A DNA stretch of 38,671 bases from Opitutales bacterium (GTDB lineage: Bacteria; Verrucomicrobiota; Verrucomicrobiia; Opitutales; JABSRG01): NCBI GenBank assembly GCA_013215165.1, contig JABSRG010000033.1:1-38671 (forward strand), given 5' to 3'. The notes under the pieces are model-generated. The model did no database searches. It was not told where the DNA came from and was given only the letters and a program-made list of their open reading frames with translations. The position numbers and the translations under genes are program-made. Below, one piece after another: positions 16,984 through 28,520 of this stretch; within the stretch, counting starts at the first letter, position 1; each line of letters opens with the position of its first letter.

Positions 16984-17367
16984 ATGAATATCGTAGATTC
17001 TTCTGGATGGCTCGCGTATTTCGCCGATGAGCCAACCGCTGATTTCTTTGCTGAGCCGATTGAATGTGTGGAGGATTTACTTGTTCCATCCATAACTCTT
17101 TACGAAGTATTCAAAGTCTTACTGCGAGAGGCAGGAAAAGATCGGGCTTTCCAAGGGGTAGCTGTGATGCTCCAGGGGCGGATTGTTGAGCTTAACACGG
17201 AGTACTCATTAGAGTCCGCAGCGATAGGGCTCGCGGAGGGGCTGGCTGTAGCAGATTCGATTATCTATGCGACCGCGTTGAAATGTGATGGAATTCTATG
17301 GACTCAAGACGTTCATTTTGAGGGTAAGGCAAACGTGAAATATACTTCAAAAGTAACTGAGGCCTAA
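16984..17367 (+). CDS. vapC: VapC toxin, PIN-domain ribonuclease
   Basis: The 127-residue PIN protein has the four acidic positions expected for Mg-dependent RNA cleavage: D5 (NIVDSSGWLAYF), E41 (PSITLYEVFKVLL), D91 (LAVADSIIYATA) and D109 (WTQDVHF). All appear intact, so it should be active when released from VapB. Family members typically cut tRNA anticodon loops or the sarcin-ricin loop of 23S rRNA; the target here cannot be predicted. It forms a bicistronic module with vapB, flanked on both sides by repeat-rich non-coding DNA, which fits gain by transfer. Confidence 0.92.
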   Translation: MNIVDSSGWLAYFADEPTADFFAEPIECVEDLLVPSITLYEVFKVLLREAGKDRAFQGVAVMLQGRIVELNTEYSLESAAIGLAEGLAVADSIIYATALKCDGILWTQDVHFEGKANVKYTSKVTEA

Positions 17368-17613
17368 CAAGAATGATTGAGAGGGCGGCGCAGAACGTGA
17401 TCCCTTCTCATCATGGAAAACGCAAACAGTCTCGTCGCGTCGACAGAGAGAACAGGTTGGTCTGTAAGTGGATAGAAGAAGATCGATGCGTGGTTTTCCT
17501 TCAATGTCGGTACCACTACGAACGCAATTAGAACAAGCCTGGATATATAACACAGATTATAGGCCGCAAGATTGACGGTTAGGTGTCGTGCAGGTATGAA
17601 GAGGTTGAAACAG

Positions 17614-17666
17614 TGGGGACAAGTCCCCAACCCAACTGCCTTTGTTGTAGTCGCCTCAACTACAAC
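17614..17666. repeat. Pair of REP-like palindromes
   Basis: TGGGGAC-AA-GTCCCCA (17614-17629) is a perfect 7-bp inverted repeat. GTTGTAGT-CGCCTCA-ACTACAAC (17644-17666) is a perfect 8-bp inverted repeat with a 7-nt loop. The second type resembles REP sequences that serve REP-associated tyrosine transposases, although no such transposase gene lies in the window. Confidence 0.5.
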
Positions 17667-17797
17667 CACTGGAGCCGAAAAGCAACAACCCGAAAAACTC
17701 CCCGTCCTTTCAATTGCACCCGTGCAGGCAAAAGCAACAGGGGTCGGATCAAAAGATAACCTGCCTAGTCCCAATCAAAGACCAGCTCGCGAAAGCA

Positions 17798-17812
17798 ATC
17801 TGTGCCCATCTG
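17798..17812 (+). repeat. Copy 1 of ATCTGTGCCCATCTG dispersed motif
   Basis: This exact 15-mer occurs again at 38046-38060 and 38247-38261. The sequence after it (GAGAAATCCGCGGTT) is also related to the one after the second copy (CGCTATCTGTGGTT), so the shared unit is longer than 15 bases and is degenerate here. Confidence 0.6.
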
Positions 17813-17956
17813 AGAAATCCGCGGTTAAATCCAAATTACGCAATAGATCGCGGCAGATGAAGCAGAGCGACACTAATGAAAACAGATTAGCGTGAATTCG
17901 CGTCCATTCGCGGATGAATTGAATCACCGATTGGCCCGACTGGTCTCTACAGCCAG

Positions 17957-18619
17957 CTACGCCCTGCGAAAGTCGACTGGGGTTTTTCTGCGTGGAAAGC
18001 AAGTGGTGCACACCTCGCACCCGTGAGCTGCTCCATCACACACACGCCGGGCCTGACAGTGCTCACGACCGTAAAAAATAATTTGTAGGTGGAGCTTATT
18101 CCAGGAGTCTCTTGGGAAGATTCGTTTCAAATCTTTCTCGGTCTGAGCCACGTTGCGCCCGTCTGAAAGCTTCCAACGCTGGGCGAGCCTATGAATGTGG
18201 GTGTCCACTGGAAAGGCAGGCACGCCGAAGGCCTGAGACATCACCACACTGGCCGTTTTGTGCCCCACCCCAGGCAAGGCCTCAAGCTTCTCAAGATCTG
18301 CAGGCACCTCTCTGTCATATGCATCTATTAAGATCTCAGAAAGTCGGTGGATGTTTTTCGATTTGGCAGGCGACAAGCCACAAGGACGGATAATCGCTTG
18401 TATATCCGACACTGTCTGCCTCGCCATGTCGGCTGGGTTATCTGCCAGAGTAAAGAGGCTGGGCGTCACTTGGTTAACGCGTTCATCCGTGCATTGCGCA
18501 GAAAGCAATACCGCCACAAGCAAGGTGTATGGATCCTTGTGATCCAGTGGAACCGGAGGATCCGGATAGAGCCTGTTCAACAGCTCAAAAATGTATGCTG
18601 CCCGTTCTTTTTTCAGCAT
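17957..18619 (-). CDS. nth: Endonuclease III (DNA glycosylase/AP lyase)
   Basis: Endonuclease III removes oxidised pyrimidines and nicks abasic sites in base excision repair. The 220 residues carry the helix-hairpin-helix LPGVGHKTASVV with catalytic K121 and the catalytic aspartate D139 in FPVDTHIHRLAQRW. The C-terminal iron-sulfur cysteines are present but spaced unusually: C188, C194, C201, C204 and C207. The last gap is Cys-X2-Cys, where the textbook loop has C-X6-C-X2-C-X5-C. The cluster may still form. The start is 20 nt after the stop of the TPR gene, so the two are probably cotranscribed. Confidence 0.93.
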   Translation of the reverse strand: MLKKERAAYIFELLNRLYPDPPVPLDHKDPYTLLVAVLLSAQCTDERVNQVTPSLFTLADNPADMARQTVSDIQAIIRPCGLSPAKSKNIHRLSEILIDAYDREVPADLEKLEALPGVGHKTASVVMSQAFGVPAFPVDTHIHRLAQRWKLSDGRNVAQTEKDLKRIFPRDSWNKLHLQIIFYGREHCQARRVCDGAAHGCEVCTTCFPRRKTPVDFRRA

Positions 18620-18638
18620 ATGTCAAAGCTTAGCAGCC

Positions 18639-20042
18639 TTATTCACTCGAGCTGTAGAAATCGTCGATCTTTTGAGCCACATCGCGGTAGCCGATATCAG
18701 CTGAATAAAGTTTCTTATACTCTTCTATAGCAGCGGTCTTATCTCCTTTGAGCTCCCAGCACTGAGCTAGCTCATACATGATCTCCTTCTTGAGATCATT
18801 CATGATCTTAAGCTCCGAGTTGGCTGTGTTCAGCTGTTCCGCTGCAAGATCGAAAATACGCTTGGTTTTGAAGGCTTTGCCCAAATTCACGAGAGACTCG
18901 ATGCGCACCTTAGGGTTGCGCTGAGAGATTTGGAATTGACCAATCGCTTGATCCAACTCCCCCTTTTCGAGAAGCAAAACGCCGTAATCGTAGCGATAGC
19001 CGTATTCGTTAGGATACTTTTCAACCAGCTCTTTTGCCTGGTCGAATTTAAAGTCCACGAGCTCTTGCTCTGCTTTCTGAAGAGATGCGTTGAGTTCACC
19101 ATTGTTCGGATCGCCGTCCAGCAACTGTCGACGTTCTTCAATGACTGCCTCGCGTTGCTCGATCTCAAAACGTTGCTGCAGTTTCTCGAGTGCTACATCT
19201 GCCCCACCTGCGTCGGTCTCGCGTGCTTTACTGATCCACAAGATAGCATTCTCAAAATCACCCAGTTTGTGGTAATTATTAGCAAGGTCTCGCATGACGT
19301 TGATGTTACCCGGCTCGTCCGCTGCCTTGGTCAAGGCAGATTTGATAAGGGATTCGATAGCGTCTTTCCCTGTAACAGAGCGGCTGGCTTGTTCCAGCTG
19401 AACCGCTTCTTCTTCATCTTTGAGCTTGTCACGGAAGTCGTTGTCCTCCTCCCATTTGCCCTCTTCAAGTGACTGAGCTACTGAAGCACGTCGAATGATG
19501 GTTTGGGCATCCCCGTCAGAAGGGGCAATACGGATAACTGAATCGCATTTCTTAATGGCCTCTTGAGTTTGCCCGATCTCGATGAGTGCATTGGCAAGTG
19601 CCTTAAGGTTTTCTACATTCTCAGGCTCCAGCTCTTCGATACAGGTGTAAGCGAACACGGCAGTGTTAAAATACTTCAGCTCTTCCGCGGCCTGTCCGAG
19701 AAACTTATGCGCCATGACATTAGTCGGATCCTCCGTAAGCATGGCCTCTGCAGTTTCCAATACCCGTTTGGGATCCTTTTTAACCTTAGACGCTCCTCCG
19801 AGTGCGAATGGAGCGGAGGTTACCTTGGCAAAAAAACGTTTGGCCGCTGAACCCTCGCCAGTCGCGAGCTTTTGGGCATCCCGTAACACCTTGCGGACAT
19901 CGTAAAGCCCCGGAAACCGTTTCAATATGTCGGTGCAAATGGGAATGGCGTAGGAGGGGTTACCTTTATCTATCGCATGCCGTGCGTTTTGCACCTGTTT
20001 TTGAAGACGGGGGTCAATATTTGAAAGGGGCTGTTCAGACAT
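18639..20042 (-). CDS. Tetratricopeptide repeat protein
   Basis: The 467-residue protein is built of TPR-like helical pairs, for example ARHAIDKGNPSYAIPICTDI near the N-terminus, AHKFLGQAAEELKYFNTAVF, ALANALIEIGQTQEAIKKCD, LANNYHKLGDFENAILWISK and the C-terminal AQCWELKGDKTAAIEEYKKL. A charged central part (about 205-225, EEGKWEEDNDFRDKLKDEEE) looks like coiled coil. No signal peptide or catalytic motif is visible, so it is probably a cytoplasmic scaffold. I recognise the fold, not a specific orthologue. It precedes nth. The 150-nt gap upstream, toward glmM, holds a small AGAATG/CATTCT hairpin (20127-20145) and probably the promoter. Confidence 0.85.
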   Translation of the reverse strand: MSEQPLSNIDPRLQKQVQNARHAIDKGNPSYAIPICTDILKRFPGLYDVRKVLRDAQKLATGEGSAAKRFFAKVTSAPFALGGASKVKKDPKRVLETAEAMLTEDPTNVMAHKFLGQAAEELKYFNTAVFAYTCIEELEPENVENLKALANALIEIGQTQEAIKKCDSVIRIAPSDGDAQTIIRRASVAQSLEEGKWEEDNDFRDKLKDEEEAVQLEQASRSVTGKDAIESLIKSALTKAADEPGNINVMRDLANNYHKLGDFENAILWISKARETDAGGADVALEKLQQRFEIEQREAVIEERRQLLDGDPNNGELNASLQKAEQELVDFKFDQAKELVEKYPNEYGYRYDYGVLLLEKGELDQAIGQFQISQRNPKVRIESLVNLGKAFKTKRIFDLAAEQLNTANSELKIMNDLKKEIMYELAQCWELKGDKTAAIEEYKKLYSADIGYRDVAQKIDDFYSSSE

Positions 20043-20193
20043 GTGGGTTATTGTTGGGGAGAGCAGGGACCAATATCGGAATAGAAACTAGATCAATACT
20101 CGGCTTAGCCTGTTATTCCTAGAGTGAGAATGTAAAATTCATTCTTTCATCGATGCAAAGTCAAAGACCTAAATTTCGCCACAGGCGTCGAGA

Positions 20194-21534
20194 CTAAGAT
20201 TCCCGGCTAAAATCCGCCTCCAACGCCTGTTTCAATGTGGTCATACAAGCCACCACCGTATCAGACTCATTCGCCTCGACGAGCAGCCTTAATACATGCT
20301 GTGTTCCGCTGTAACGGGCGAATAAGCGCCCCTGCCCCTGCAATCGACTCTCCCATGACTCGATCGTTTCCTGAAGGTGGGTCAGCTGCTCCAGTGGTCT
20401 TTTCTCTTTGACGGGGATAGAGGCCGTCTCTTGTGGAAACAACGATACCCGCCGAGCGAGCTCCGTTAGCGAAGAACGGGACTCTTTCAACAGCTGCATC
20501 ACGCCAACCGCGGCCAAGAGGCCGTCACCTGTAGTCGCCCATTTCGCTATAATAATATGCCCGCTATTTTCACCGCCACAGCGCGCTCCGATCACGCGCA
20601 TCCGCTCCGCTACATAACGATCACCGACCGCCACGCGTTCCATCACCCCTCCCGCTTGGGCAATGGCCTGATCGAGCCCCATGTTGCTCTGGATCGTCCC
20701 AACGAACGCAGTCCCTTCGCCACCCGCGCGGACCTCGGCGAGGCCCAGCACTCCCAAAAGCTGATCGCCGTCGATTAAAACTCCATCCGAATCGATGAAG
20801 ACAACACGATCTCCATCTCCATCATGAGCAATTCCAAGATCGAATGCTCCAGCTGCGACGTGAGCCTGAACGACCTCGGGATACTCACTCCCAACCCCTG
20901 CGTTTATATTGTTTCCATCTGGAGCCGTGTGCAACGACCCCACCGAGGCTCCAAGTCGACTCAAAATCTCTGGAGTGGTCTGGAAAGTCGCGCCATAGCC
21001 GCAATCCACCGCAACGCGTAGTCCCGAAAAATCTAGATCGCCCAACAACTCGACGATGCTGTCGATATATGCCTGTGCGCCATCGAGAGTTTGAGAGAAT
21101 CGACCGTCAACAGAGAGGTCGCCTGGTACACGATCGATATGAGCTTCAATTTCCTGCTCATCCACATCACTCAATTTACATCCGCTGCCATCAAAAAGCT
21201 TAAAACCGTTGTCCTCAGAGGGGTTGTGACTCGCCGAAACCACCACTCCCGCGACGCATTGCTTTGCGATTACCAAGCGCGCCACCGCCGGTGTGGGCAC
21301 GACGCCGACATCTACTACCTCAAATCCCTCACATGCCAGACCCTGGGCAATCGCAGTGGATAGGCTTAACCCACTCGCGCGCGTGTCACGACCGATCAAG
21401 ACCTGCCTTTTATTTGAATCAGACTTCCGTAGCCATGCACCCAATCCCGCACCGAAACGGAAGGCCCACTCCTTGCGCATAAGTGGGCCTCCCACGGGGC
21501 CCCGCACGCCATCTGTTCCAAAGTATTTTCGCAT
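20194..21534 (-). CDS. glmM: Phosphoglucosamine mutase
   Basis: GlmM converts glucosamine-6-phosphate to glucosamine-1-phosphate on the way to UDP-GlcNAc, needed for peptidoglycan and LPS. The protein (446 residues) begins RKYFGTDGVRGPVGG, has the phosphoserine loop VVVSASHNPSEDNGFKLFDG (S102 phosphorylated), the metal loop AHDGDGDRVVFID, the sugar-binding GGENSGHIIIAKWATTGDG and the phosphate-binding ARYSGTQHVLRLLVEA. Motifs and length are normal. I chose the ATG at 21534 over the TTG two codons upstream. It lies 2 nt after the trpD stop (TGAGGATG), so the two are translationally coupled although their pathways are unrelated. Confidence 0.95.
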   Translation of the reverse strand: MRKYFGTDGVRGPVGGPLMRKEWAFRFGAGLGAWLRKSDSNKRQVLIGRDTRASGLSLSTAIAQGLACEGFEVVDVGVVPTPAVARLVIAKQCVAGVVVSASHNPSEDNGFKLFDGSGCKLSDVDEQEIEAHIDRVPGDLSVDGRFSQTLDGAQAYIDSIVELLGDLDFSGLRVAVDCGYGATFQTTPEILSRLGASVGSLHTAPDGNNINAGVGSEYPEVVQAHVAAGAFDLGIAHDGDGDRVVFIDSDGVLIDGDQLLGVLGLAEVRAGGEGTAFVGTIQSNMGLDQAIAQAGGVMERVAVGDRYVAERMRVIGARCGGENSGHIIIAKWATTGDGLLAAVGVMQLLKESRSSLTELARRVSLFPQETASIPVKEKRPLEQLTHLQETIESWESRLQGQGRLFARYSGTQHVLRLLVEANESDTVVACMTTLKQALEADFSRES

Positions 21535-21536
21535 CC

Positions 21537-22595
21537 TCAACCCTGATGCGCGGCGCGCGCAGATTCCATCCAGCGAGACACTTGGCCTGCATCCATTGCA
21601 TCCCGAGCATAAGCAATTCCGGCCGCAATCGAATCGACTCGCTCGGCAACATAGAGGCCGATTCCTGCATTCAATAAGACAGTATCGAGTAAGCCACCCG
21701 AGTCTTTTCCAGAGAATAGCTGCTGCAGGCGTTCAGCATTTTCTTCAGGGGAACCGCTCACGACGTCTCCAAAGCTCGTTTCTGGCAGATCAAAATCTCC
21801 AGCAGACCAGACTCCTTCTCGTCCGCTCAGTTCTCCCACCCCAAAATACTGTGTCGACCCCGAGGTAATTGCTTTATCGACAACTTCACCGCTCGAAGCC
21901 GTGCCATGAACCACGAACGCTCGCGCCCGATCAAGCTGCTGCAACGCCCGACCAATTGGCTCAACCAAGCTCGCTGCATACACACCCAACACCTGATACT
22001 TCGGCTGCGCTGGATGAATCAGTGGACCGAGCACATTAAAGACGGTTAGTTTTCCCTCTGCGGCCAGAGCCTTCCGCACAGGAACGATGTGCTTGAAGGC
22101 CGGATGATAAGACGGAGCAAAAAAGAAACCGAAGCCGGTTTTTTCAATTAAATCGGCAAGCTCGTCCTCGCTGCGATCCCAACGAAATCCCAAAACCTCT
22201 TGAATATCGGCTGTGCCTGAGGGTGTCGTCGCACCGCGGTTTCCGTGTTTCATGACACGCACACCGCAGGAGGCTAGGATGAAGCAGACGGCTGTCGAAA
22301 TGTTGAAAGCATTGGAACGATCACCGCCCGTGCCCACAAAATCAATTGCAGTATCCGCGAGCTTTTTAATGCGCTCACTCGGCTGGACCGCTCTGGTTCT
22401 AAACTGCGCTGCTAGCATCGCTATCTCAGCTGGCGTTTCGCCTCGCGCGTGCAGTGCCACCAGCACTGCCTTCTTTGCCGCAGCATCCACTGCCTCGTCG
22501 ATCAATGCCAAGGTCAGCAGTGCGACATCAGCTTCCTTCATTGTAACCCCGTCAGCAATCGAAGCGACCAAAGCGTTTAGAGAAGAGTCGTTCAT
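21537..22595 (-). CDS. trpD: Anthranilate phosphoribosyltransferase
   Basis: TrpD joins anthranilate to PRPP in tryptophan synthesis. The 352 residues include the PRPP/Mg loop DFVGTGGDRSNAFNISTAV, VMKHGNRGATTPSGTAD and FFFAPSYHPAFKHIVPVRKA, all diagnostic. The family is homodimeric and the length is normal. I chose the ATG at 22595; the longer TTG-initiated form at 22631 adds twelve residues without family resemblance. No other trp genes are nearby, so the pathway genes are scattered. It is divergent from the TauE/SafE-like gene, with about 90 nt between starts. Confidence 0.93.
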   Translation of the reverse strand: MNDSSLNALVASIADGVTMKEADVALLTLALIDEAVDAAAKKAVLVALHARGETPAEIAMLAAQFRTRAVQPSERIKKLADTAIDFVGTGGDRSNAFNISTAVCFILASCGVRVMKHGNRGATTPSGTADIQEVLGFRWDRSEDELADLIEKTGFGFFFAPSYHPAFKHIVPVRKALAAEGKLTVFNVLGPLIHPAQPKYQVLGVYAASLVEPIGRALQQLDRARAFVVHGTASSGEVVDKAITSGSTQYFGVGELSGREGVWSAGDFDLPETSFGDVVSGSPEENAERLQQLFSGKDSGGLLDTVLLNAGIGLYVAERVDSIAAGIAYARDAMDAGQVSRWMESARAAHQG

Positions 22596-22684
22596 CAGTC
22601 CAAACAAGCTGTCGCTAGCGAATTGGTGCAAGCGCGATTTTGAGTGATCATTGACACCCCTTTTACGGCGAAGAAACTCAGTTC

Positions 22685-23380
22685 ATGCTCGGCGACACCG
22701 CCATCATCACTAACGGGGCAGCAGCCTTCCTCGTTGGCATGCTCACCAGCCCACACTGCTTACTGATGTGTGGACCGCTGTCTTGTGGACTCTTAGGCGG
22801 GCCAAAGCAATCTGCCGAGCAGACCTTATTTTCCCGTTCAGCTTATCATATTTCGCGGGTGTTATCCTACGGTATCGTCGGTGCAGTGGCTGGCACACTC
22901 GGATACGCGTTCATGCAAACGACTGCATGGAGCCTCCAGCCCTTACTCCCTTGGGTATTTGTCGCCCTCTTGCTCGCCTTTACGTTTCGCATTCACGCGC
23001 ACATCCCTAAGCCACCCTGGGCTGCGAAGTTCGCTCAAAGCATGACTCTGCATACGCGGTCCTGGCCTCCAGTATTCCAAGGCGTGTCGCTTGGGCTGAT
23101 CACCCCGATGCTGCCGTGTGGTCCGCTCTACTCTGTTTTTTGGATCGCAATGATGGCGAGTAGTCCATTGCTCGGAGCAGAACTTGGCCTAGGCTTTGGT
23201 TTGGGCACCATACCGCTTCTCTGGTTGGGACAGCATGCATTTACCCGTTTGCGAAAAAAATTCTCCGGTCGCTGGATCAGTCGCCTTCAGCGATCTGTCG
23301 CTGGCATGGCAGCTTTGGCCATCGCCCTAAACGCACTCAATTTTGATGCTGATAGAATTCTAGAGCTCTGCGGTTTCTGA
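22685..23380 (+). CDS. Membrane protein, sulfite exporter TauE/SafE (UreH-like) family
   Basis: The 231-residue protein has about six membrane helices. The two cysteine-containing signatures of the UreH/DsbD-like branch are visible: LVGMLTSPHCLLMCGPLSCG in helix 1 and GLITPMLPCGPLYSVFW in the fourth. These C-proline repeats resemble the transmembrane thiol carriers of the LysE/DsbD superfamily. Relatives near cytochrome oxidase genes are linked to copper delivery or cytochrome maturation, but there is no such neighbour here. Substrate is unknown. The basic residues in RLRKKFSGRWISRLQR precede the last helix. Confidence 0.8.
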   Translation: MLGDTAIITNGAAAFLVGMLTSPHCLLMCGPLSCGLLGGPKQSAEQTLFSRSAYHISRVLSYGIVGAVAGTLGYAFMQTTAWSLQPLLPWVFVALLLAFTFRIHAHIPKPPWAAKFAQSMTLHTRSWPPVFQGVSLGLITPMLPCGPLYSVFWIAMMASSPLLGAELGLGFGLGTIPLLWLGQHAFTRLRKKFSGRWISRLQRSVAGMAALAIALNALNFDADRILELCGF

Positions 23381-23475
23381 CAGATTCCGCAAATTCCTGC
23401 CCAACGTCATCAGGAATGCGCAGACGCTCGGGTAAAGCGGGATTTTTTTGTAGCTTTTCCGCGACCGCATTTTAA

Positions 23476-26013
<2,538 letters not shown>

Positions 26014-26071
26014 AATTCCGCCGCTGCTCACTGCTACGAACCGGCACTAACCGTTTTCTTTTCTCTTTTTC

Positions 26072-28504
26072 ATGTCTGACGCCGAAACACCCGAACGTCT
26101 CGTCAATACGAACATCACCGAAATTATGGAATCGGCCTACATCGACTATTCGATGTCGGTCATCGTTTCCCGTGCCCTTCCCGATGCTCGCGACGGCCTC
26201 AAGCCTGTCCAACGCCGCATCCTCTATGCGATGCTGCGCGAAGGTCTGCTTCACAACAGACCCTTTGACAAGTGTGCTGGTGTGGTCGGTGAAGTGCTCA
26301 AGAATTACCACCCGCACGGGGATACTTCGGTATACGACACCCTCGTTCGCCTGGCTCAACCCTGGGTCATGCGCTACCCACTCATCGATCCACAGGGCAA
26401 CTTTGGCTCCGTCGACGGTGATTCTCCAGCAGCCTATCGTTATACCGAGTGTCGCCTCACCAGCCTCGCCGAGGAAATGCTGCGCGACATCGACTCCGAC
26501 ACGGTAGACTTTGTCCCCAACTACAAAGAGTCGACTACTGAGCCCAGCGTCCTGCCCGCCTCGTTCCCGGAGCTGCTCGTCAATGGTTCCACCGGCATCG
26601 CGGTCGGAATGACGACCAACATTCCTCCGCATAACCTCACCGAAACCATCAATGCGGTATGCCTCGTGATTGATAACCCCTCGGTTTCCATCGAAGAGAT
26701 TATGGAAGTCCTGCCCGGACCTGATTTTCCAACCGGTGGCACCATCAACGGGTTTTCTGGAATCGACTCCTACATGAAGACGGGCCGCGGCATCGTCCGC
26801 ATGAAAGGCACCATCACTGTCGAAGAGAACAAGGATGGCAAAGAATACATCCTCATCACCGAAATCCCCTATAACGTCAATCGAGCCACGCTGGTCGCCA
26901 AGATCGCCGAATTGGTGAACGATAAGGTGATCGAAGGTGTGTCTGAAGTACGCGATGAATCCGACGAAAACACACGTGTCGTCATCGAGCTGAAACGCGG
27001 CGAAATTCCCCGTGTCGTCATCAACAAACTCTACAAGCACACGGCCCTCGAAAGCTCATTTGGCGTCATCCTACTCGCCCTAGATAACCGCCGACCCAAG
27101 CAGATGAATATCCGCGAGGTCATACAGTGCTATGTCGATCACCGCCGCGAAGTCATCTACCGCCGCACCCTATTCCTACTCCGTAAAGCTGAGGCCCGGG
27201 CCCACCTGCTTGAGGGATATCGCATTGCCCTCGATAACCTCGATGACTTCGTCCGCATCATCCGCGCCAGTGCCAGCCGCGACGAAGCCAAAGCGAGCTT
27301 GATGGCGAAATACCCCATCACTGACCGCCAGGCGACCGCCATCCTTGAACTGCGCCTCTACCAACTCACGGGTCTAGAACGCGAAAAGATCGAGGAAGAA
27401 TACGCCGAGATCATGAAGACGATCACTGAGCTCAAAAAGATCATCGAGAACGAGGCCATACTCCTCGGAGTCATCAAGGATGAACTCATTCAAATCCGTG
27501 ACAAGTATGGTGACGAGCGCCGCACCCGCATCGAAGCAGCAACTGACGAGATGCGCATGGAAGACCTCATCGCTAACGAGGGTTGCATCATTACGGTCAC
27601 CCACAAAGGCTTCATCAAACGCTCCGCTGTAGACCTCTATCGCTCACAAAAACGGGGTGGCAAGGGCATCATCGGCACAGGTTCTCACGATGAAGACTAC
27701 GTAGAGCACCTCTTCACCGCTAGCACCCACGACACCATTCTCTTTTTCATGAGTAATGGCCGGGTCTACATGGAAAAAGTTTACAACATTCCCGAAGGCA
27801 GCCGGACCTCCAAAGGCCGCATGATCGCAAACGTCCTCGAAATGCAAACTGAGGAAAAAGTAGCCGCCATGATCTGTATCCCAGGCTTCGAAGAAGACGT
27901 GCATTTCGTCAAGTGCACCCGCAAAGGCGTCGTCAAAAAAACCCACCTTTCGAACTACAAGCACATCCGCCGAGGCGGTACCATCGGTATCAACATCGAC
28001 GAAGGCGATGAGCTCTGCAACGTCGTGCTCACCACGGGAGACGACGAGCTCATCATCATCACTCAATCCTCGCAAGCTATCCGCTTTCACGAGTCCGACT
28101 TGCGCGATCAAGGCCGGGCAACACGCGGCGTGACTGGCGCGCGCTTTAAGCACGAAGACGACGAGGTCAAAACCATGGAGGTCGTCAACCATGAGGAGAC
28201 CCTCCTCACCGTTGCCAGCAACGGCATGGGCAAGCGCACCGAGTTTGACGAATACCGCAAAACCGCGCGCGGCACTAAAGGTGTGACTGCCATGAAGGCC
28301 GATACCATCGCGGGTGCCCTAAGTGTTTCTGAGGAGGACGAAATCATGGCTATCACCCTAGGGGGTCAAACAGTCCGCATGCCCGTGAAAGACATCCGTA
28401 TTATCGGCCGCGCCACCCAAGGCGTGCGCTGCATCAACCTCGCCGACGGCGACACCGTTATCGGCATATCCAAGATTATCGAAATCGACGAAGAGGAAGC
28501 TTAA
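26072..28504 (+). CDS. gyrA: DNA gyrase subunit A
   Basis: GyrA breaks and rejoins DNA. The 810 residues carry the catalytic tyrosine Y124 in AAYRYTECRL, the N-terminal SYIDYSMSVIVSRALPDARD region (SAYIDYSM...), and a C-terminal beta-pinwheel with a GyrA box QKRGGKG (canonical QRRGGKG). The quinolone region reads HPHGDTSVYDTLVRLAQ: the positions matching E. coli Ser83 and Asp87 are Thr85 and Asp89. Thr at this place occurs naturally in other bacteria. The leader is pyrimidine-rich (TTTTCTTTTCTCTTTTTC) with no Shine-Dalgarno. The PIN-toxin gene starts 16 nt downstream, probably on the same transcript. Confidence 0.97.
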   Translation: MSDAETPERLVNTNITEIMESAYIDYSMSVIVSRALPDARDGLKPVQRRILYAMLREGLLHNRPFDKCAGVVGEVLKNYHPHGDTSVYDTLVRLAQPWVMRYPLIDPQGNFGSVDGDSPAAYRYTECRLTSLAEEMLRDIDSDTVDFVPNYKESTTEPSVLPASFPELLVNGSTGIAVGMTTNIPPHNLTETINAVCLVIDNPSVSIEEIMEVLPGPDFPTGGTINGFSGIDSYMKTGRGIVRMKGTITVEENKDGKEYILITEIPYNVNRATLVAKIAELVNDKVIEGVSEVRDESDENTRVVIELKRGEIPRVVINKLYKHTALESSFGVILLALDNRRPKQMNIREVIQCYVDHRREVIYRRTLFLLRKAEARAHLLEGYRIALDNLDDFVRIIRASASRDEAKASLMAKYPITDRQATAILELRLYQLTGLEREKIEEEYAEIMKTITELKKIIENEAILLGVIKDELIQIRDKYGDERRTRIEAATDEMRMEDLIANEGCIITVTHKGFIKRSAVDLYRSQKRGGKGIIGTGSHDEDYVEHLFTASTHDTILFFMSNGRVYMEKVYNIPEGSRTSKGRMIANVLEMQTEEKVAAMICIPGFEEDVHFVKCTRKGVVKKTHLSNYKHIRRGGTIGINIDEGDELCNVVLTTGDDELIIITQSSQAIRFHESDLRDQGRATRGVTGARFKHEDDEVKTMEVVNHEETLLTVASNGMGKRTEFDEYRKTARGTKGVTAMKADTIAGALSVSEEDEIMAITLGGQTVRMPVKDIRIIGRATQGVRCINLADGDTVIGISKIIEIDEEEA

Positions 28505-28520
28505 CTAGTCCGGTGAAGAA

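Larger units (their letters stand above)
17368..17956. other. Intergenic accessory stretch, repeats, no gene
   Basis: Nothing in 589 bases looks like a real protein. The reading frames present are short, low-complexity or antisense to one another. The region carries two compact palindromes (17614-17666), the CAATTGAAAGGACGGGG motif on the minus strand (about 17700-17717) and the ATCTGTGCCCATCTG motif, followed by quasi-periodic sequence such as GCGTGAATTCGCGTCCATTC (about 17890-17909). Confidence 0.45.

Noticed and set aside
17572-17895. 107-codon frame in the vapC-nth gap
   Set aside because: It runs through two palindromes and the dispersed motif. Sequence such as VVVASTTTT is repeat-derived, not a protein.
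18930-19472. 180-codon frame antisense to the TPR gene
   Set aside because: The TPR repeats on the minus strand are regular and full length; the plus frame is hydrophobic noise.
21293-21868. 191-codon frame across the glmM-trpD junction
   Set aside because: It overlaps two well-supported genes, is rich in Arg/Pro/His and lacks any motif.
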